Part shown: piece after piece, positions 1 to 10,293 of the stretch
Layout: each line of letters starts with the position of its first letter
Numbering within the stretch: the first letter of the stretch is position 1
Assembly (NCBI RefSeq): GCF_004337985.1
Contig: NC_043741.1
Coordinates: forward strand, 439,909-503,908
Reading direction: 5' to 3'
Origin: Pyricularia pennisetigena
Taxonomy: Eukaryota > Ascomycota > Sordariomycetes > Magnaporthales > Pyriculariaceae
Length of the DNA: 64,000 nt
Program-made: the position numbers and the translations under genes
The notes under the pieces: generated by a model
The model's input: the letters and a program-made list of their open reading frames with translations, nothing else
What the model was told of the DNA's origin: nothing
Database searches by the model: none

Positions 1-2
1 GG

Positions 3-43
<41 letters not shown>

Positions 44-82
44 ATGTACATGATGCAAATACTCACATTTGTGAATCCCTAG

Positions 83-1141
83 GCCGACGCCGATAGCCGT
101 GTATCGCAAGCCCAGGGAGCCTCCGTGTCCATCACACAGGCCGCCATCGCCGTGGTGGCATCCGTTTTGGGCTCGGCTCTCATAACGCTTCTGGCGCTCT
201 GGCTTCTCATGCGGTACCGGCGCAAGAAGAAGTTGGAGAAGCTAGCCGAGGAGGAGGAAAAGGAGCAGATAGCGCTGGCTGCGGAGAAGCAGCGCCTGGC
301 GGCCGAGGAGGCCAGGAGACGCGGGCTGGAGCGCGGGGCGGCGGCCATGCTGATGCACTCCCGGCAACGGAACAGCGGGTCGTTCCAGTCGCGGAACAGG
401 CCGGGGAGTGCCGGCGTAGGTGGGGCGAACCGCAACTCTGTTGGGTCGCGCAGGAGCAGCGTGGTTGGGCAGCGTGGCCAGGGGCCCGGAAGTGGCCTCG
501 GCGCCCCCGCGAATAGGCCCCAGTCCGGGTCGACCATGGCCAGCAGCAGCAGTCACACGTACGTGAGCGACCATCCGATCAGCTATCCCAGGGGGGTTGC
601 AATGCCCGGGCCGCCGGGTGCTCGGAACAGAGACTCGCTCAACAGCGAACACGGCATGGTTGGCTATGCGATGAGCACGACAAGTGATCACACGTCGTCG
701 AGGCCCGTCACGGCTGAAATGCCGGCCGCGTCGGGCACCGGACGTTTCAATCTTGCCTTGGGGTCGCACCCCGTGGGCGGTACGCCATCGTCGAACACGG
801 ATCTGAACCGGTCGTTGTCCCATAGTTCAGGCCCAGTCTCGGACAGGAGTCGCCCTACTTCCAGGGCGCCATTCTTCCAGCAGCGACTTGGGAGGTTGGA
901 AGAGGAGCAAGACCTGCCCAGAACCAGCCTGGACCGACAGCGCACCAGTCTGGACCGACAACGAGCCAGCCCGACCATGTTGCGGGGAGCTGGGGATGAA
1001 ACGGCGGCGACGGGGTCGGGAAGGGTGGCGGATACTTCCAGCAGCGAAACTGCGGTGGATGTGGGGGCAGAAAGGAACAGAGGAGATGAGGATGAGGCGG
1101 ACCAAGCAGGACAAGAGCGACGGGTTGATGCACAAGGGTAG
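83..1141 (+). CDS. 3' exon of a single-pass membrane protein with a long Ser/Arg-rich cytoplasmic tail (5' partial)
   Basis: The reading frame is open from an intron acceptor (CCTAG at 78-82, with pyrimidine/branch-like sequence upstream) to the TAG at 1139-1141; there is no ATG at the start, so earlier exons lie outside the window. The 352 visible residues begin with a short polar stretch, then one hydrophobic segment (about residues 19-42), a basic stop-transfer cluster (RYRRKKK), an acidic/basic coiled coil rich in E, K, A and R (about 45-75), and a long low-complexity tail rich in Ser, Arg and Gly with a duplicated RTSLDRQ unit near 908-960. This is the architecture of fungal wall-sensor or Mid2-like proteins, whose missing N-terminal half would be extracellular. 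That is inference; no conserved domain is visible here. Confidence 0.65.
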   Translation, partial: ADADSRVSQAQGASVSITQAAIAVVASVLGSALITLLALWLLMRYRRKKKLEKLAEEEEKEQIALAAEKQRLAAEEARRRGLERGAAAMLMHSRQRNSGSFQSRNRPGSAGVGGANRNSVGSRRSSVVGQRGQGPGSGLGAPANRPQSGSTMASSSSHTYVSDHPISYPRGVAMPGPPGARNRDSLNSEHGMVGYAMSTTSDHTSSRPVTAEMPAASGTGRFNLALGSHPVGGTPSSNTDLNRSLSHSSGPVSDRSRPTSRAPFFQQRLGRLEEEQDLPRTSLDRQRTSLDRQRASPTMLRGAGDETAATGSGRVADTSSSETAVDVGAERNRGDEDEADQAGQERRVDAQG

Positions 1142-2394
1142 AAAGGAAATGAGCTGTGAACCTTTCCCAGGTAGGCCACACAACAAATATGACAGTGAAT
1201 AATGCAAATCAATATTACTGAAGCGACACATTGATGAAGATTGATGTGATCATCATGTTGAGGCAAGACAGGTCGACCAACAAGAACACAGGCATCCAGA
1301 GACGAACCCAAAACGCGCCGATCCTTCGGGGATTGGCGAACGCGAAAATCATTCCCAATAAGGAAAACCGAAGTGGGCGTGACGGTGAGTAGGGTTTCAG
1401 AGACACGGGCGGAATGCAAGGGAGGAAGCAAACAAGCACAGAGAACATGGAGATTTGCTTGGCATTTTACGTTTACTTTGGCAAGTTCTTGGAAGTTGAA
1501 CAAGTTTTGATTGCTGTTGGCTGCTTTTTAGAAGTCAACTCGATTCAATTGTGTGAGGTTTGGTGATGATTACCCACACTCGAGAAAAGAGACGACAAAA
1601 AAAAAAAGTTGCGCAACACTTTACATCGTCACCACAACCGAACCAAAGACCTCATAGACACAAATATCAAACCGCCTGGGTCGAAAAGCACCCGAGAATC
1701 ATGGCGAAAGAATAAATTTCCGATTTCCCGCATCACTACCATTTTCAAACTGCCATTTCTCAATCGAGCCAAGCCAAGCCAAGCCAAGCCAAGCCGGATT
1801 CCCTCCCGGCATCTAATCGGATGCTCCACAACATCATGCACAATCTGCCAATCCCCATCTGTCGCCCATCCTGACCAACTCCTCCCGGCAACACACGGTC
1901 GCATCGCCAAGCCGTCCATCAAACAGGTCAACGTCTCGGCCATGTTTGCGGGCCCGGCTCATGGACCGACTCCTCCGCACCGCCAAGCAAAGCTCCGGCG
2001 ACACGGAGTGGTGAACATTGGCCTCCCGAAAAGCCCACACGGCATTTCCTTCAGTCCATCTTTGCCATGCTCTCTCTCGCCTCTACATCCTAGTCGCCGT
2101 GCCTGTCGATCGTCCCCATTCGGCCAGTATGGGACGAACACCCCTCCCGAGCCCCTGTTCCAAATGAGATGTTTGCTCCCGGCTACTTGGCCATGATTTG
2201 CGCGCTGCCAACTCCGCACTTGATGCTTCTAGGCCTCCCGTCAGTGTCACGGCCCCTGAGAGCGCTTGGAGCTGCCACGAGAGAGAGAGAGCGTCATGGC
2301 ATCTGGGTGTTTCCTCTAGTCTCGGGCCCACCTGATCATGTCACCTGTCTCTTGATGGCGGATTGATCTGCACCTCGTGAGCCGGGCTAACATG
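1142..2394. other. Intergenic region, no gene seen
   Basis: Short ORFs on both strands look like chance frames. The stretch contains a run of tandem AAGCC pentamers near 1770-1795 and the upstream promoter region of the secreted repeat protein. Confidence 0.6.
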
Positions 2395-2396
2395 AG

Positions 2397-2404
2397 TATA
2401 AAAG
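2397..2404 (+). promoter_or_regulatory. TATA box
   Basis: A consensus TATAAAAG lies about 210 bp upstream of the ATG of the secreted repeat-protein gene and is followed by a pyrimidine-rich leader (about 2430-2614), typical of a strongly expressed fungal gene. Confidence 0.6.
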
Positions 2405-2614
2405 CTCCATGGCGTCTTTCTGTTCCCATCATTTCGTCTCTGGAGAAGCATCCAATCTAAGCCTTTCGCTGTTCACTACCAACCTTTTCATTCTTTGAGT
2501 TGATCTCAGTCGTTATTTGACACCATTTACAAAGTTCTGTGAACTTTCTTCGTTTCTCTTCAGCCTTTTTAATACCCTTTTTATATTTTATTTTTACTCT
2601 TTACAACCGTCAAT

Positions 2615-3334
2615 ATGCGCGCCGGAATTGTTGCTCTCCTCCTGACCGCGGCCACTGCCGTTGCTGCCACTCCAGTTCCGCAAAACGGCCAACATCAAAT
2701 CGCTGTCCGCCAGAGCCAGGGCAACAACAAGGGCAATAACCAAGCCAATAAGCAAGGCAACCAGCAGGGCAACCAGCAGGGCAACCAGCAGGGCAACCAG
2801 CAGGGCAACCAGCAGGGCAACCAGCAGGGCAACCAGCAGGGCAACAACCAAGATAACAACGTAGATAATAACCAAGGCGACGCCAACAACCAAGGCAACG
2901 CCAACAACCAAGGCAACGCCAACAACCAAGGCAACGCCAACAACCAAGGCAACGCCAACAACCAAGGCAACGCCAACAACCAAGGCAACGGTAACAACCA
3001 AGGCAACGGTAACAACCAAGGTAACGGCAACGCCGGTGGTGCCGCAGACTTTGGCAGCTGCGTTCCCACCATCTCCTTCGAGCTGGGCCGTGCCAACAGG
3101 AAAGCCGACGAGGGCACCTTCTTGCCTCTCGACCCGGCCATCCTCCGGGGACAGTCGGACGCCCTGAACCCCAACATCATCACCAACCGCGTCTGCGACC
3201 AGCTCGGCGCCCAGACCTGCGGCGCCAACCAGGCCGCCGTCGACCTGTGCCTCGACGCCAAGGCCCAGGTCGCCGCCGCCGGCACCAAGGACGCCACGAC
3301 CGCGGATCTGTTCAACGGCCTGCTGGGTTTCTAG
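2615..3334 (+). CDS. Secreted Asn/Gln/Gly tandem-repeat protein with a conserved Cys-containing C-terminal domain
   Basis: A single-exon ORF of 239 residues. Residues 1-18 form a clear signal peptide (MRAGIVALLLTAATAVAA). The mature protein has a Gln/Asn region (about 30-145) built of seven QQGN units, then six ANNQGN units and two GNNQGN units, encoded by 12-bp and 18-bp minisatellites. The last 95 residues form a non-repetitive domain with four Cys (SCVPT, RVCDQ, QTCGAN, DLCLD) and an ALNPNIITNRVCDQ segment. I recognise this as the type of fungal secreted protein often labelled circumsporozoite-like or cell-wall protein, but its function is unknown to me. A consensus TATA box and long CT-rich leader suggest strong regulated expression. 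The C-terminal domain is probably the conserved part; the repeats probably vary in number between strains. Confidence 0.85.
   Translation: MRAGIVALLLTAATAVAATPVPQNGQHQIAVRQSQGNNKGNNQANKQGNQQGNQQGNQQGNQQGNQQGNQQGNQQGNNQDNNVDNNQGDANNQGNANNQGNANNQGNANNQGNANNQGNANNQGNGNNQGNGNNQGNGNAGGAADFGSCVPTISFELGRANRKADEGTFLPLDPAILRGQSDALNPNIITNRVCDQLGAQTCGANQAAVDLCLDAKAQVAAAGTKDATTADLFNGLLGF
2758..2843 (+). repeat. 12-bp coding minisatellite (QQGN units)
   Basis: Tandem copies of CAGCAGGGCAAC, about seven in a row and nearly identical, within the secreted repeat-protein gene. Confidence 0.9.
2881..3024 (+). repeat. 18-bp coding minisatellite (ANNQGN/GNNQGN units)
   Basis: Tandem 18-bp units of the form GCCAACAACCAAGGCAAC, six near-identical, followed by two GGT-starting variants. 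The third unit type merges into the C-terminal domain. Confidence 0.9.
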
Positions 3335-3504
3335 GCTGCAGGTTGTTGAAAAGCTGGTGATTACTTGCTGGCTTCGTCTGTTGCGGTCCCATAATTCATA
3401 AAAGAAAAGAGGAAAAAGAGAAAAAAAAAAAACGAAGAACAAAAACACCAAAAATTAACACCAACAACCATCGCAATGGATGCTCGTCGTCCTACGCTTC
3501 ATGT

Positions 3505-3637
3505 TGGAGTTGGCCGGGTTCGAACCGACGACCCCATGCAGCCTGCACGTCGCCGAGCCGTCGTTGAGACCGGAAACGTGTTCAGATCATGACAGGCTCG
3601 ATGCAAAGCATATGCGCTACCACTGCGCTACAACCCC
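3505..3637 (-). tRNA. tRNA-Ala(UGC) with a 61-nt intron
   Basis: Read on the minus strand, GGGGTTG (from 3637) pairs with CAACTCC (3506-3512) as the acceptor stem, with discriminator A at 3505. The D arm is GCGC-AGTGGTA-GCGC, the anticodon stem TATGC/GCATG, the anticodon loop TTTGCAT with anticodon TGC, and the T arm GTCGG-TTCGAAC-CCGGC. The two halves are separated by an intron at the canonical position after nucleotide 37 (about 3541-3601). All stems close, so this looks like a functional nuclear tRNA gene. The intron is longer than usual for a fungal tRNA. Confidence 0.88.
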
Positions 3638-3921
3638 ATATAGACGCTTGGATGACATTCCAGGATCATCGTGAGATTATGAGCAAAGTGTCTAGCTCGA
3701 AACGGTGCGTGTATGTGGGGGTGGTTGGGAATCTAGGGCTCCTAGGCTTGGCGAAGAGGCTGCTTACTTAGTCAGGTAACGAATGAATGAAACGACACTT
3801 CTCTCTTTTTTTTTTTCAATCATTTGACCATGAACGACCCCCATCTGCTCTATCGAACTAATCTGTCTCATTTGTCTTGTGAATGGCTTAACGACGTGGT
3901 ACTTGCGCAGAACATGGGGGG

Positions 3922-4314
3922 CTATGTCTTGTCGGTTCCTTTGGTGACGAATGACCCAGACAGCTCACCCATTCTTAGAAATATCACCTCACCCTTGGCG
4001 CCCACCATCGCCTGCACATTGTGGTTCCCGCCGAGGTACTCGTGGGGGGGAATGAAAAAAATGCTTCCGCCGCAGAGATTTGGCCCCGTACGCGAGGTGG
4101 TGCAGATCCACCGTCCGGACCCACAGCTGCGGGCCCAGGTAGGCGGCCTTGCCGTTCCACACGCCGAGGAAACATGCGGATCTGGTGCGGCCGGAGGTGT
4201 TGCAGCACGCGGAAAGAGTCTGACCAGCTGCCGGCAGATTCCCGGTGGCCCAGGGGCGGTAGCGGGTCGCTGGGCGAGGGCAACGAGGTGAATGGCGATT
4301 GGGGCGGCGCCTGA
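3922..4314 (-). pseudogene. Possible decayed Cys-containing gene fragment
   Basis: Minus-strand frames show protein-like stretches (a CCNTSGRTRSACFLGVWNG segment, and farther on GGNHNVQAMVGAKGEV) that lie in different frames. The apparent shift falls near homopolymers (G7 at about 4044-4050 and a nearby A7). The GC-rich, coding-like texture differs from the flanks. It could be a frameshifted remnant of a secreted protein or coincidence; I recognise no family. Confidence 0.2.
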
Positions 4315-4479
4315 CCGTCGGGGACGGCGGCGGACGCGCCTGTGGGACTAGCTTGTCCGGTCAGCGGTGCCGGATTTTTTTTTTCCTCGAAAATAACTAG
4401 CTGCGCTGTCGCTTTGACGCCGATATATTCGACGATGACGTAACCTGTACTTGGATCCGTAAGGACACTTCGAAATGCG

Positions 4480-4800
4480 TCAGCTCCTATTGTTGCTTTG
4501 TGCAGTAGAGGCGCTGTCGTCGGTATCCGAACGCTTCAGCTCTCCCCTGGGTCGGTTACCAGGCCCAAGGCCTACTCTGATATCATCCTCACTGTTTTTC
4601 TTTGGGCGAATGAATGTTTCTATCGGCTTATCGACAAGCTTGAACTGATCTTGGTTGTCGTCGGCCGGGGTGAATCGCCAGCATAGGTCCACAGGAGAAG
4701 CCCCTGAAGACGTGAGCTCCATGGCCTCGTCTACTCTCGTGATCCATATCTGGATGATTTCGACCGAGTTGAATGAAACCTCAGTGACTTCTTCGCCGCG
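4480..4800 (-). pseudogene. Protein-like fragment, possibly part of the same decayed gene as 4911-5339
   Basis: Open on the minus strand from just after a TAG that could be a splice acceptor (4801-4803) to a stop at 4480. It encodes a polar segment with an IQIWITRVDEAMEL stretch and a hydrophilic C-terminus. No domain is recognised. It lies directly downstream, on the same strand, of the NACHT/ankyrin-like fragment, but I could not find a splice that joins the two in frame. Confidence 0.25.
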
Positions 4801-4910
4801 CTAGAGCGTAAAGAATTCATTGTAAATAGTGACGCTGAATATTCTCATTATTCCCGAGGACTTTCTAATGGCCACAAATTTGGCACCAACGGCTATCGCG
4901 GACGACGTGC

Positions 4911-5339
4911 TTAGGTGTGGTCAATATACGAGATGCCATCAAACCAAAACTCGTCACTCAACCCTACCACTCGCAAATCAGAGGCCGGCGTCGAGTAGTA
5001 CTGCCGTCGAATGCAAGAAGTTGTAGGGCAGACGACCGGAAGCAAGGTGATCATGCTCTCCGGCACAAGCAGAAGATCATGTCCAAACTTTGCCACGATC
5101 CGGATCAGATCAATGCCCCAGTTCTGTACAAGGTTGTGCTCGGGTCGATAGTTGACAAGATGCACCGAGAAGTTGGTAGTAGCGTAAGCCGCAAACGCCG
5201 ACGTCCTTTCCAGCAGAGTCACCTTCCTTTTGGACGTCTTGTTGCCACGCGTCGGCTGCATCTCCTTCCCTGCCAAGTACTTCAAACACACTTTGGCTAG
5301 CCCAAGGTGTCCTTCCAGAACTATCGTGCATTTTGCCAT
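4911..5339 (-). pseudogene. Fragment resembling the helical linker of fungal NACHT/ankyrin (NLR-like) proteins
   Basis: The 142-residue ORF has the pattern HLGLAKVCLKYLAGK, then a gap, then SAFAAYATTNFSVHL. This matches my knowledge of the segment between NACHT and ankyrin repeats in fungal NLR-like proteins (a CLxYL motif followed by an FLxYAxxxWxxH motif), with the Trp position changed. There is no NACHT P-loop upstream and no ankyrin repeats follow, so this is at best a remnant. Family assignment rests on a short motif and is tentative. Confidence 0.35.
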
Positions 5340-5576
5340 TCCGTAAACGCCCCGCAGCGCTACATGCGAAGCGCAATTGCCGTTTGTCTAAACTCGATGA
5401 TGTGGACAGCCGTGGAGCAGGGTGACGGGCCTAACCCTGTTGCTGGGTTTGCAGCGGCCGTTTGTATATAAAATCTGCCTTGGAAGTTGTTTGGGCTATG
5501 ATCTTTCGATCAATAACTATACAACCAGATATGGAAAACTTTGGTGGAATGCATTCGGCTGGGAATGAAACACTCG

Positions 5577-5577
5577 T

Positions 5578-5646
<69 letters not shown>
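5577..5646. repeat. Oligo-T/oligo-A palindromic tract
   Basis: About 21 T followed directly by about 49 A. It can fold as a pure A:T hairpin. It sits where GC-richer unique DNA gives way to AT-rich DNA. Confidence 0.9.
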
Positions 5647-5647
<1 letters not shown>

Positions 5648-7208
5648 GTAGTCTCCCATATACGTACGAGCTTTGCAAATGATATATTCAAGGCCATTGT
5701 CGGCAGGAAAAATCGAAAATTCGGCTTTTAACTAATTTGGGGATGGAACAACAAAAGGAAAAAAAGAAATCCGACAAACCGTTCCCCATCATGCCGCGCT
5801 GGATCGAAATAGCGATCCGGGCCTTGTACCTTTTCAGAAACCTGGTTTTGAATTTGGTATCTGCGATGGCGGGATATCGAATTTGCCGTATTTAAAACTT
5901 TAATAAAGTGCTCTGGCTACTATCACCACCAACGCCATTACCACCATTACCACCACTACCAAATGGCTTAGCTTGAACATTGGCGGTTTGGGTCCACGTG
6001 TTAGCGGTTAAGGCTTGGCTGTTAGGTGGCTAGAGTTTGGTGTTAGCGTTCAGGGACTCAGGTTTGTTTATTTGTAATGTGAACGAAAAAAAAAGTCGCA
6101 ATACGTAGATTTGGGATATTGGCATTGGGTGGGTTGAAAACGGGTGCTGAGTACTGGATTATGGGTGACAATAATAAAGTAACATATGTACCGGAATATA
6201 TCGAATATATGTTTAACTTTGAGGTTTACATACGCTTAAAGTTTTGTCCCTTGAAATTCAAAGTTTCCTGTGACGTACCAGGCCTTTTGATAGACAACCT
6301 TGCTACTCAGGCGGGATGCGGCCATCCGGATATGTGTTGCGTGTGCAACAGACTGCCCTCGGTCAACTACGCTCCCTTTGAATACCTCAATGAGCAGTCG
6401 CCACGTGAGGTCCGCAGGTTTAATATCCTTCTATTTGGTAATATTTCTGAAACCAGTCGATGCATCAATATTCGCGAAAAAAGACTTTTTTTTACCAAGA
6501 CTGGTAGAACAAGCTTTGTGGGCATGTCCAAATCTAATTCTTCTGTTTTGATAATTACCCTGCAATTCTCCAATGCTAAATATTGAGCCCATTGGCGCAC
6601 GAATCCCCTAAATGTTTGAATACGCCTATATTGGGCCGGACAACAAAGAATGCACCGTTAGGTGGGATTGTAAACATGGTTTTGTTTAAGTGTTACACTT
6701 TTTCAAATGTTGCGGCTACACCAAGATTACTGCTAGTGGTGCCAAACATGTACTTGGCCGTTCGAAAAAATTGCTCAATACTGTTACTGAAAATTAGTAA
6801 AACACACCGGGGAAATCTTTGTTCCAAAATAATAAACTGAAAAATGTAACATAAATGGACAGCTGACGCCCTCAATGCTCAAGATATACCGTCGTTTAAA
6901 ACCTTGTTAAAAAGTAATCGCAAAATATAATGCAACACCAAAATAGGCTGCGGCCATTTCAAAATACCGGATGCCAGTTACGCTAAAGCTGTTTTTGTTA
7001 CGTTTTGTCACCCGATTGCCGATGCGCTGATTCCCATTTCAACTGGTTCAAAGCCGGTCTCGTCGCCCTTGCCATCTTGCTGTTAGTGCACTTAGGGACC
7101 GAATCGTCTTGACAAGGCACTTCTGCTTGCATTGCTAACTGCTAAAAATGTAATGTTTATAAATCCCGAATCCAGCTTGTCGAAATACGCGACGGAAGAT
7201 GGAAAGTG
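5647..7208. other. AT-rich transition region, no gene seen
   Basis: Short ORFs on both strands have no recognisable features or codon bias. Composition becomes progressively AT-rich toward the transposon island. Confidence 0.6.
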
Positions 7209-7371
7209 ACGCACACGAACGTACACGTGCAGTCTGCATAAGTGGTAGGAGAACCATGTATTCAGGTAGGGTGCGCTATCTAGGTTAACGAGCGTGGCAG
7301 CGCTTATATGGTATGCACAGCGCTGACTAAGCTCCTCTGGTTATATGATGCCAAGATCTATTTACTGCAAC
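7209..7371 (+). repeat. Repeat D, copy 1 (left border of the AT-rich island)
   Basis: About 163 bp, containing ACGCACACGAACG at its left end and CTGCAAC at its right end. It matches 33481-33605 (same orientation, lacking the left 40 bp) and 62757-62920 (inverted), with scattered mostly C-to-T/G-to-A differences. See the findings for its position at compositional borders. Confidence 0.85.
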
Positions 7372-7668
7372 ACACCCCCCAATTAACTTTGCGTAAATAA
7401 ACAAAATCAACTGTTTATATACCCTATATACGGCCCTTTAAACCAAAATCTGTATTTGTATATATTTATTGACGTAAATAAAAGAAATTTATAATATTCA
7501 TGCGCGGTAGCGGTGCAACGCGCGCCGCAAACGGGTTTTGCCATTACATTTAGCCTTTCCTATTATATTTAACGCAGGCGGTAGACCTTTTATAATAGCG
7601 ACAAATCCGTGAAATTATACCCTTTATTGTGTAAATAGCGATAATAATTGGTAATAAAACTGGTAAAC

Positions 7669-8700
7669 TGTTAACAATATGGGTTGCTAACAGGGGTTTA
7701 GGCATTAGCCTAGGTGCGGCGGGGTGCTAGTTGCGCTATAAAAGCCTGTAATTACAGGGCTTAAATACACTAAATTGTTTACTAATGTGGTTCACTAATT
7801 TTGGGATTAGAAATTTAAATTTATTGGTGGGGGAAATTTTGCTTTATTTCCCTTATATATTCTCGGACATCGAAATGGGGGTCCGCACGCCAAAAAACGT
7901 TCCGGTGCCGCACACGATTTTTCGAAAAACAATTAAATATAGGTTTTAAAACAGACATTTTTATCGTTATATAAACCATTTTTGGGTTCGCACTAATTTG
8001 CTAATTTGATAAAATTATTAACCTGATATAGAGCAATTAACTTGAAAATATAGGGTTAATGTTAAACCCGGTACAGGGTAAACCCCATTTGCTAACCCTT
8101 TAAATCGCAATTCCTATGACACAAAATATAACGGAAAATCTAACAACCTCGATAGCCCCAATTCGGCACTATTTATTGTAACTTATATACAAATAAACAT
8201 GGACCCATTACTTGCTAAATAACGCATGTAATTAACACCCCCTTTCTTTCGCTACTAATTATATAAAGTCGGAAAAGAAAAATATATACAAAAAAAATAA
8301 AACCCCCCAAAAAAACCCCTTTATTTCCCAACCCGACTCGAACTCCCGATATAAACCCCCTGGATAACTAAGCCTTTTGCACCGACCCATAACCCCCGAA
8401 ATGGACAAACCCCCGAATTGGAAAAAAACCCCCAAAATTGTAGCAACCCCCGGATTCCAACCCCCGATTTGCATAATATTAACCCACGGAATTAATTATT
8501 AAACCAGCTAACTAACTTGCTTATTTGTTGGTAATAATCCAAATTAAATATATTATATAGGGTATTTCGAATGCGTAAATCGCCCAAAACACGAGCTTTT
8601 TCAATTTTAATTCAATTTTGGGTATAAGGTCGGTATAAACTATTTATTAATCAATTCATGCAGGGTAAATTTGGGTTTTACGGCCGGTATAAGGCTGATA
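7669..8700 (-). repeat. Family B LTR-like terminal repeat, minus orientation
   Basis: Begins TGTTAACAATATGGG and is the reverse complement of about 23888-24904; a further partial copy lies at about 25640-26569. A shared landmark is CGTTCCGGTGCCGCACACG around 7900. It lies just outside the 3' end of a minus-strand copia pol remnant, as expected for a 3' LTR. The boundary at 8700 is approximate. Confidence 0.65.
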
Positions 8701-8799
8701 AAATCCAGTATTTGCAAACAAAAAAATATAATTGGTTATAATTAGCTAACGGGATTAATTAAACGCCTTCAAATTAAGTAGGTAAAAGTTAAGCTTTTC

Positions 8800-10230
8800 G
8801 GGGTTTAAACCCTATAAACTTTAAGAAAACTTTGTGAATTGGAAGCGTTAAAGGTTGTGTTAAATTATTAGCGGGTATTTATTTGGATTCCGGGTATTTT
8901 AAGGTTATTAATCCTTTTATAACTAATTCCCATACGTAGTGAGATTTTAATAATGTATATTTAGTACATTAATGGTACGGAAAGTTATGTGCGTTGGTTA
9001 TAAAACCTATATTATTTCCAAATATTGCAATAAAACCTTTTATAGGTAATCCAATTTTTATAAATAGGTTTTTTAACCATTGTATTTTACGCAGGGCTTC
9101 CGTTAAGGGATTGGTTTTGGTTTTTGGAGTGTTTAAAGCTAAAATATTAGCTTTTTTACATTTCCTTGTTATAAGGCCCCCAAATAAGGTATATAAATAT
9201 CCGTAAATGGATTTTCAATTTTCCTTAGCCCCGACAAAATTGCTATTACTAAAGCCCAGATATTTAAGGCCTTTAAAAACCCCTATTCAAAATTTAAGTG
9301 GTAATTCGGTTTTAAATACTTTATTTCCGTAATAAATAAATAAGGATTTAATATCCGCTAATTAATATAATAAACTTTTAACTGCCGTTAATTGGATTAT
9401 AATAATTTTTATTAAAAGTCGTAAAAACCACTAAACCGCAAAACCAATAGTTGGGCGCGTTAAAAGCATTATATACATAAAGGTGCCGATAATATGTTAT
9501 AATAATTTAACTTCCAGCGCATTAACAGGTTTACCCCCGCTATATTTTAGCATACCCAGTTGTAAGAAAACAAATATAGGTTTGCAATTAACTAATCCGA
9601 ACGTTATTAGTATTTCCTCTATATATTAATTTTAATAGTGATAAAATGGGCGCTTAAACCTATATTTTATCATTTAAACGCTTAAAAAATAGGTTGCAGG
9701 GCCCCTGTTTTCCAACGCGTATACTTTATTAAGACGGGCTTTGAATTTTTAAATATATTGTAATTTAGGACCTATTAGCAGGTAATCGTTTACAAAAGTA
9801 ACGATAGAATGCTTAGATTTAACGTTATAAAAAACAGCGGGATTAAAAAGTAACGGTTTAAACCTTTTTTAAAAAGTAGGGTTTTTAGCTTGTTTTACCA
9901 TCTTCTTAGACCCTGTTTCAAACCCTATAACGCTTTTTCCTACTAAATAACCTATAATTTTTTCGGATTATAGCCCATTTCCACTAAGACTTTAGCGGTG
10001 GTAAAGCTATAGAACTTAGCCCATTCGTTAAAACCGTTTAAAATTTGCAAATAAATATTTACGCCGGTAAGGTTACTATTTAAAAACGCACCGATAATAT
10101 CGATTTGTTTTATTTCCCAATTTTGTGCATCAATTATAGTAAAAAGTATATGCCAGGTAACTGGTATATTAATATTAGTAGAAATTTTGAAGTAATCCAG
10201 GCCTTTAACCTGTAAAAAACTCCTAATAAC
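8800..10230 (-). mobile_element. Family B copia-type pol remnant (RT and RNase H), RIP-degraded
   Basis: The reverse complement is similar along its length to 22330-23820, which encodes copia RT and RNase H-like sequence. Examples are the stretch around 9190-9240 (matching 23350-23410) and 9720-9900 (matching 22690-22870). Stop codons are frequent and of the kind expected from RIP. Similarity to the plus copy ends at about 10230, so the 5' half of this element is missing or replaced. Confidence 0.7.
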
Positions 10231-10293
10231 TGTTATAGGGTAAGCCAGCGGCCTAGGGACCGTTAAATATCCTTATTGGTATTATTACTAACA
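10231..10293. repeat. 63-bp TGTTA...TAACA block at an element junction
   Basis: A short block starting TGTTATAGGG and ending TTACTAACA. It has LTR-like ends and lies where homology to family B stops. It may be an LTR fragment of another element or a chance palindromic edge. Confidence 0.3.

Noticed and set aside
125..1141. GTG-started ORF as the complete first gene
   Set aside because: GTG is not a normal fungal start; the frame opens at a splice acceptor at 82, so this is a 3' exon.
2594..3451. Long minus-strand ORF with Val/Ala/Leu repeats
   Set aside because: It is the antisense shadow of the Asn/Gln repeat gene, which has a signal peptide, a TATA box and sense codon use.
4806..4930. Intron joining the two fragments of the NLR-like remnant
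   Set aside because: The donor-like GTATAT and acceptor-like CTCTAG do not join the frames; the joined frame meets a stop.
6119..6586. 155-codon ORF in AT-rich DNA
   Set aside because: It starts at TTG, has no domain, signal or codon bias, and lies in repeat-like sequence.
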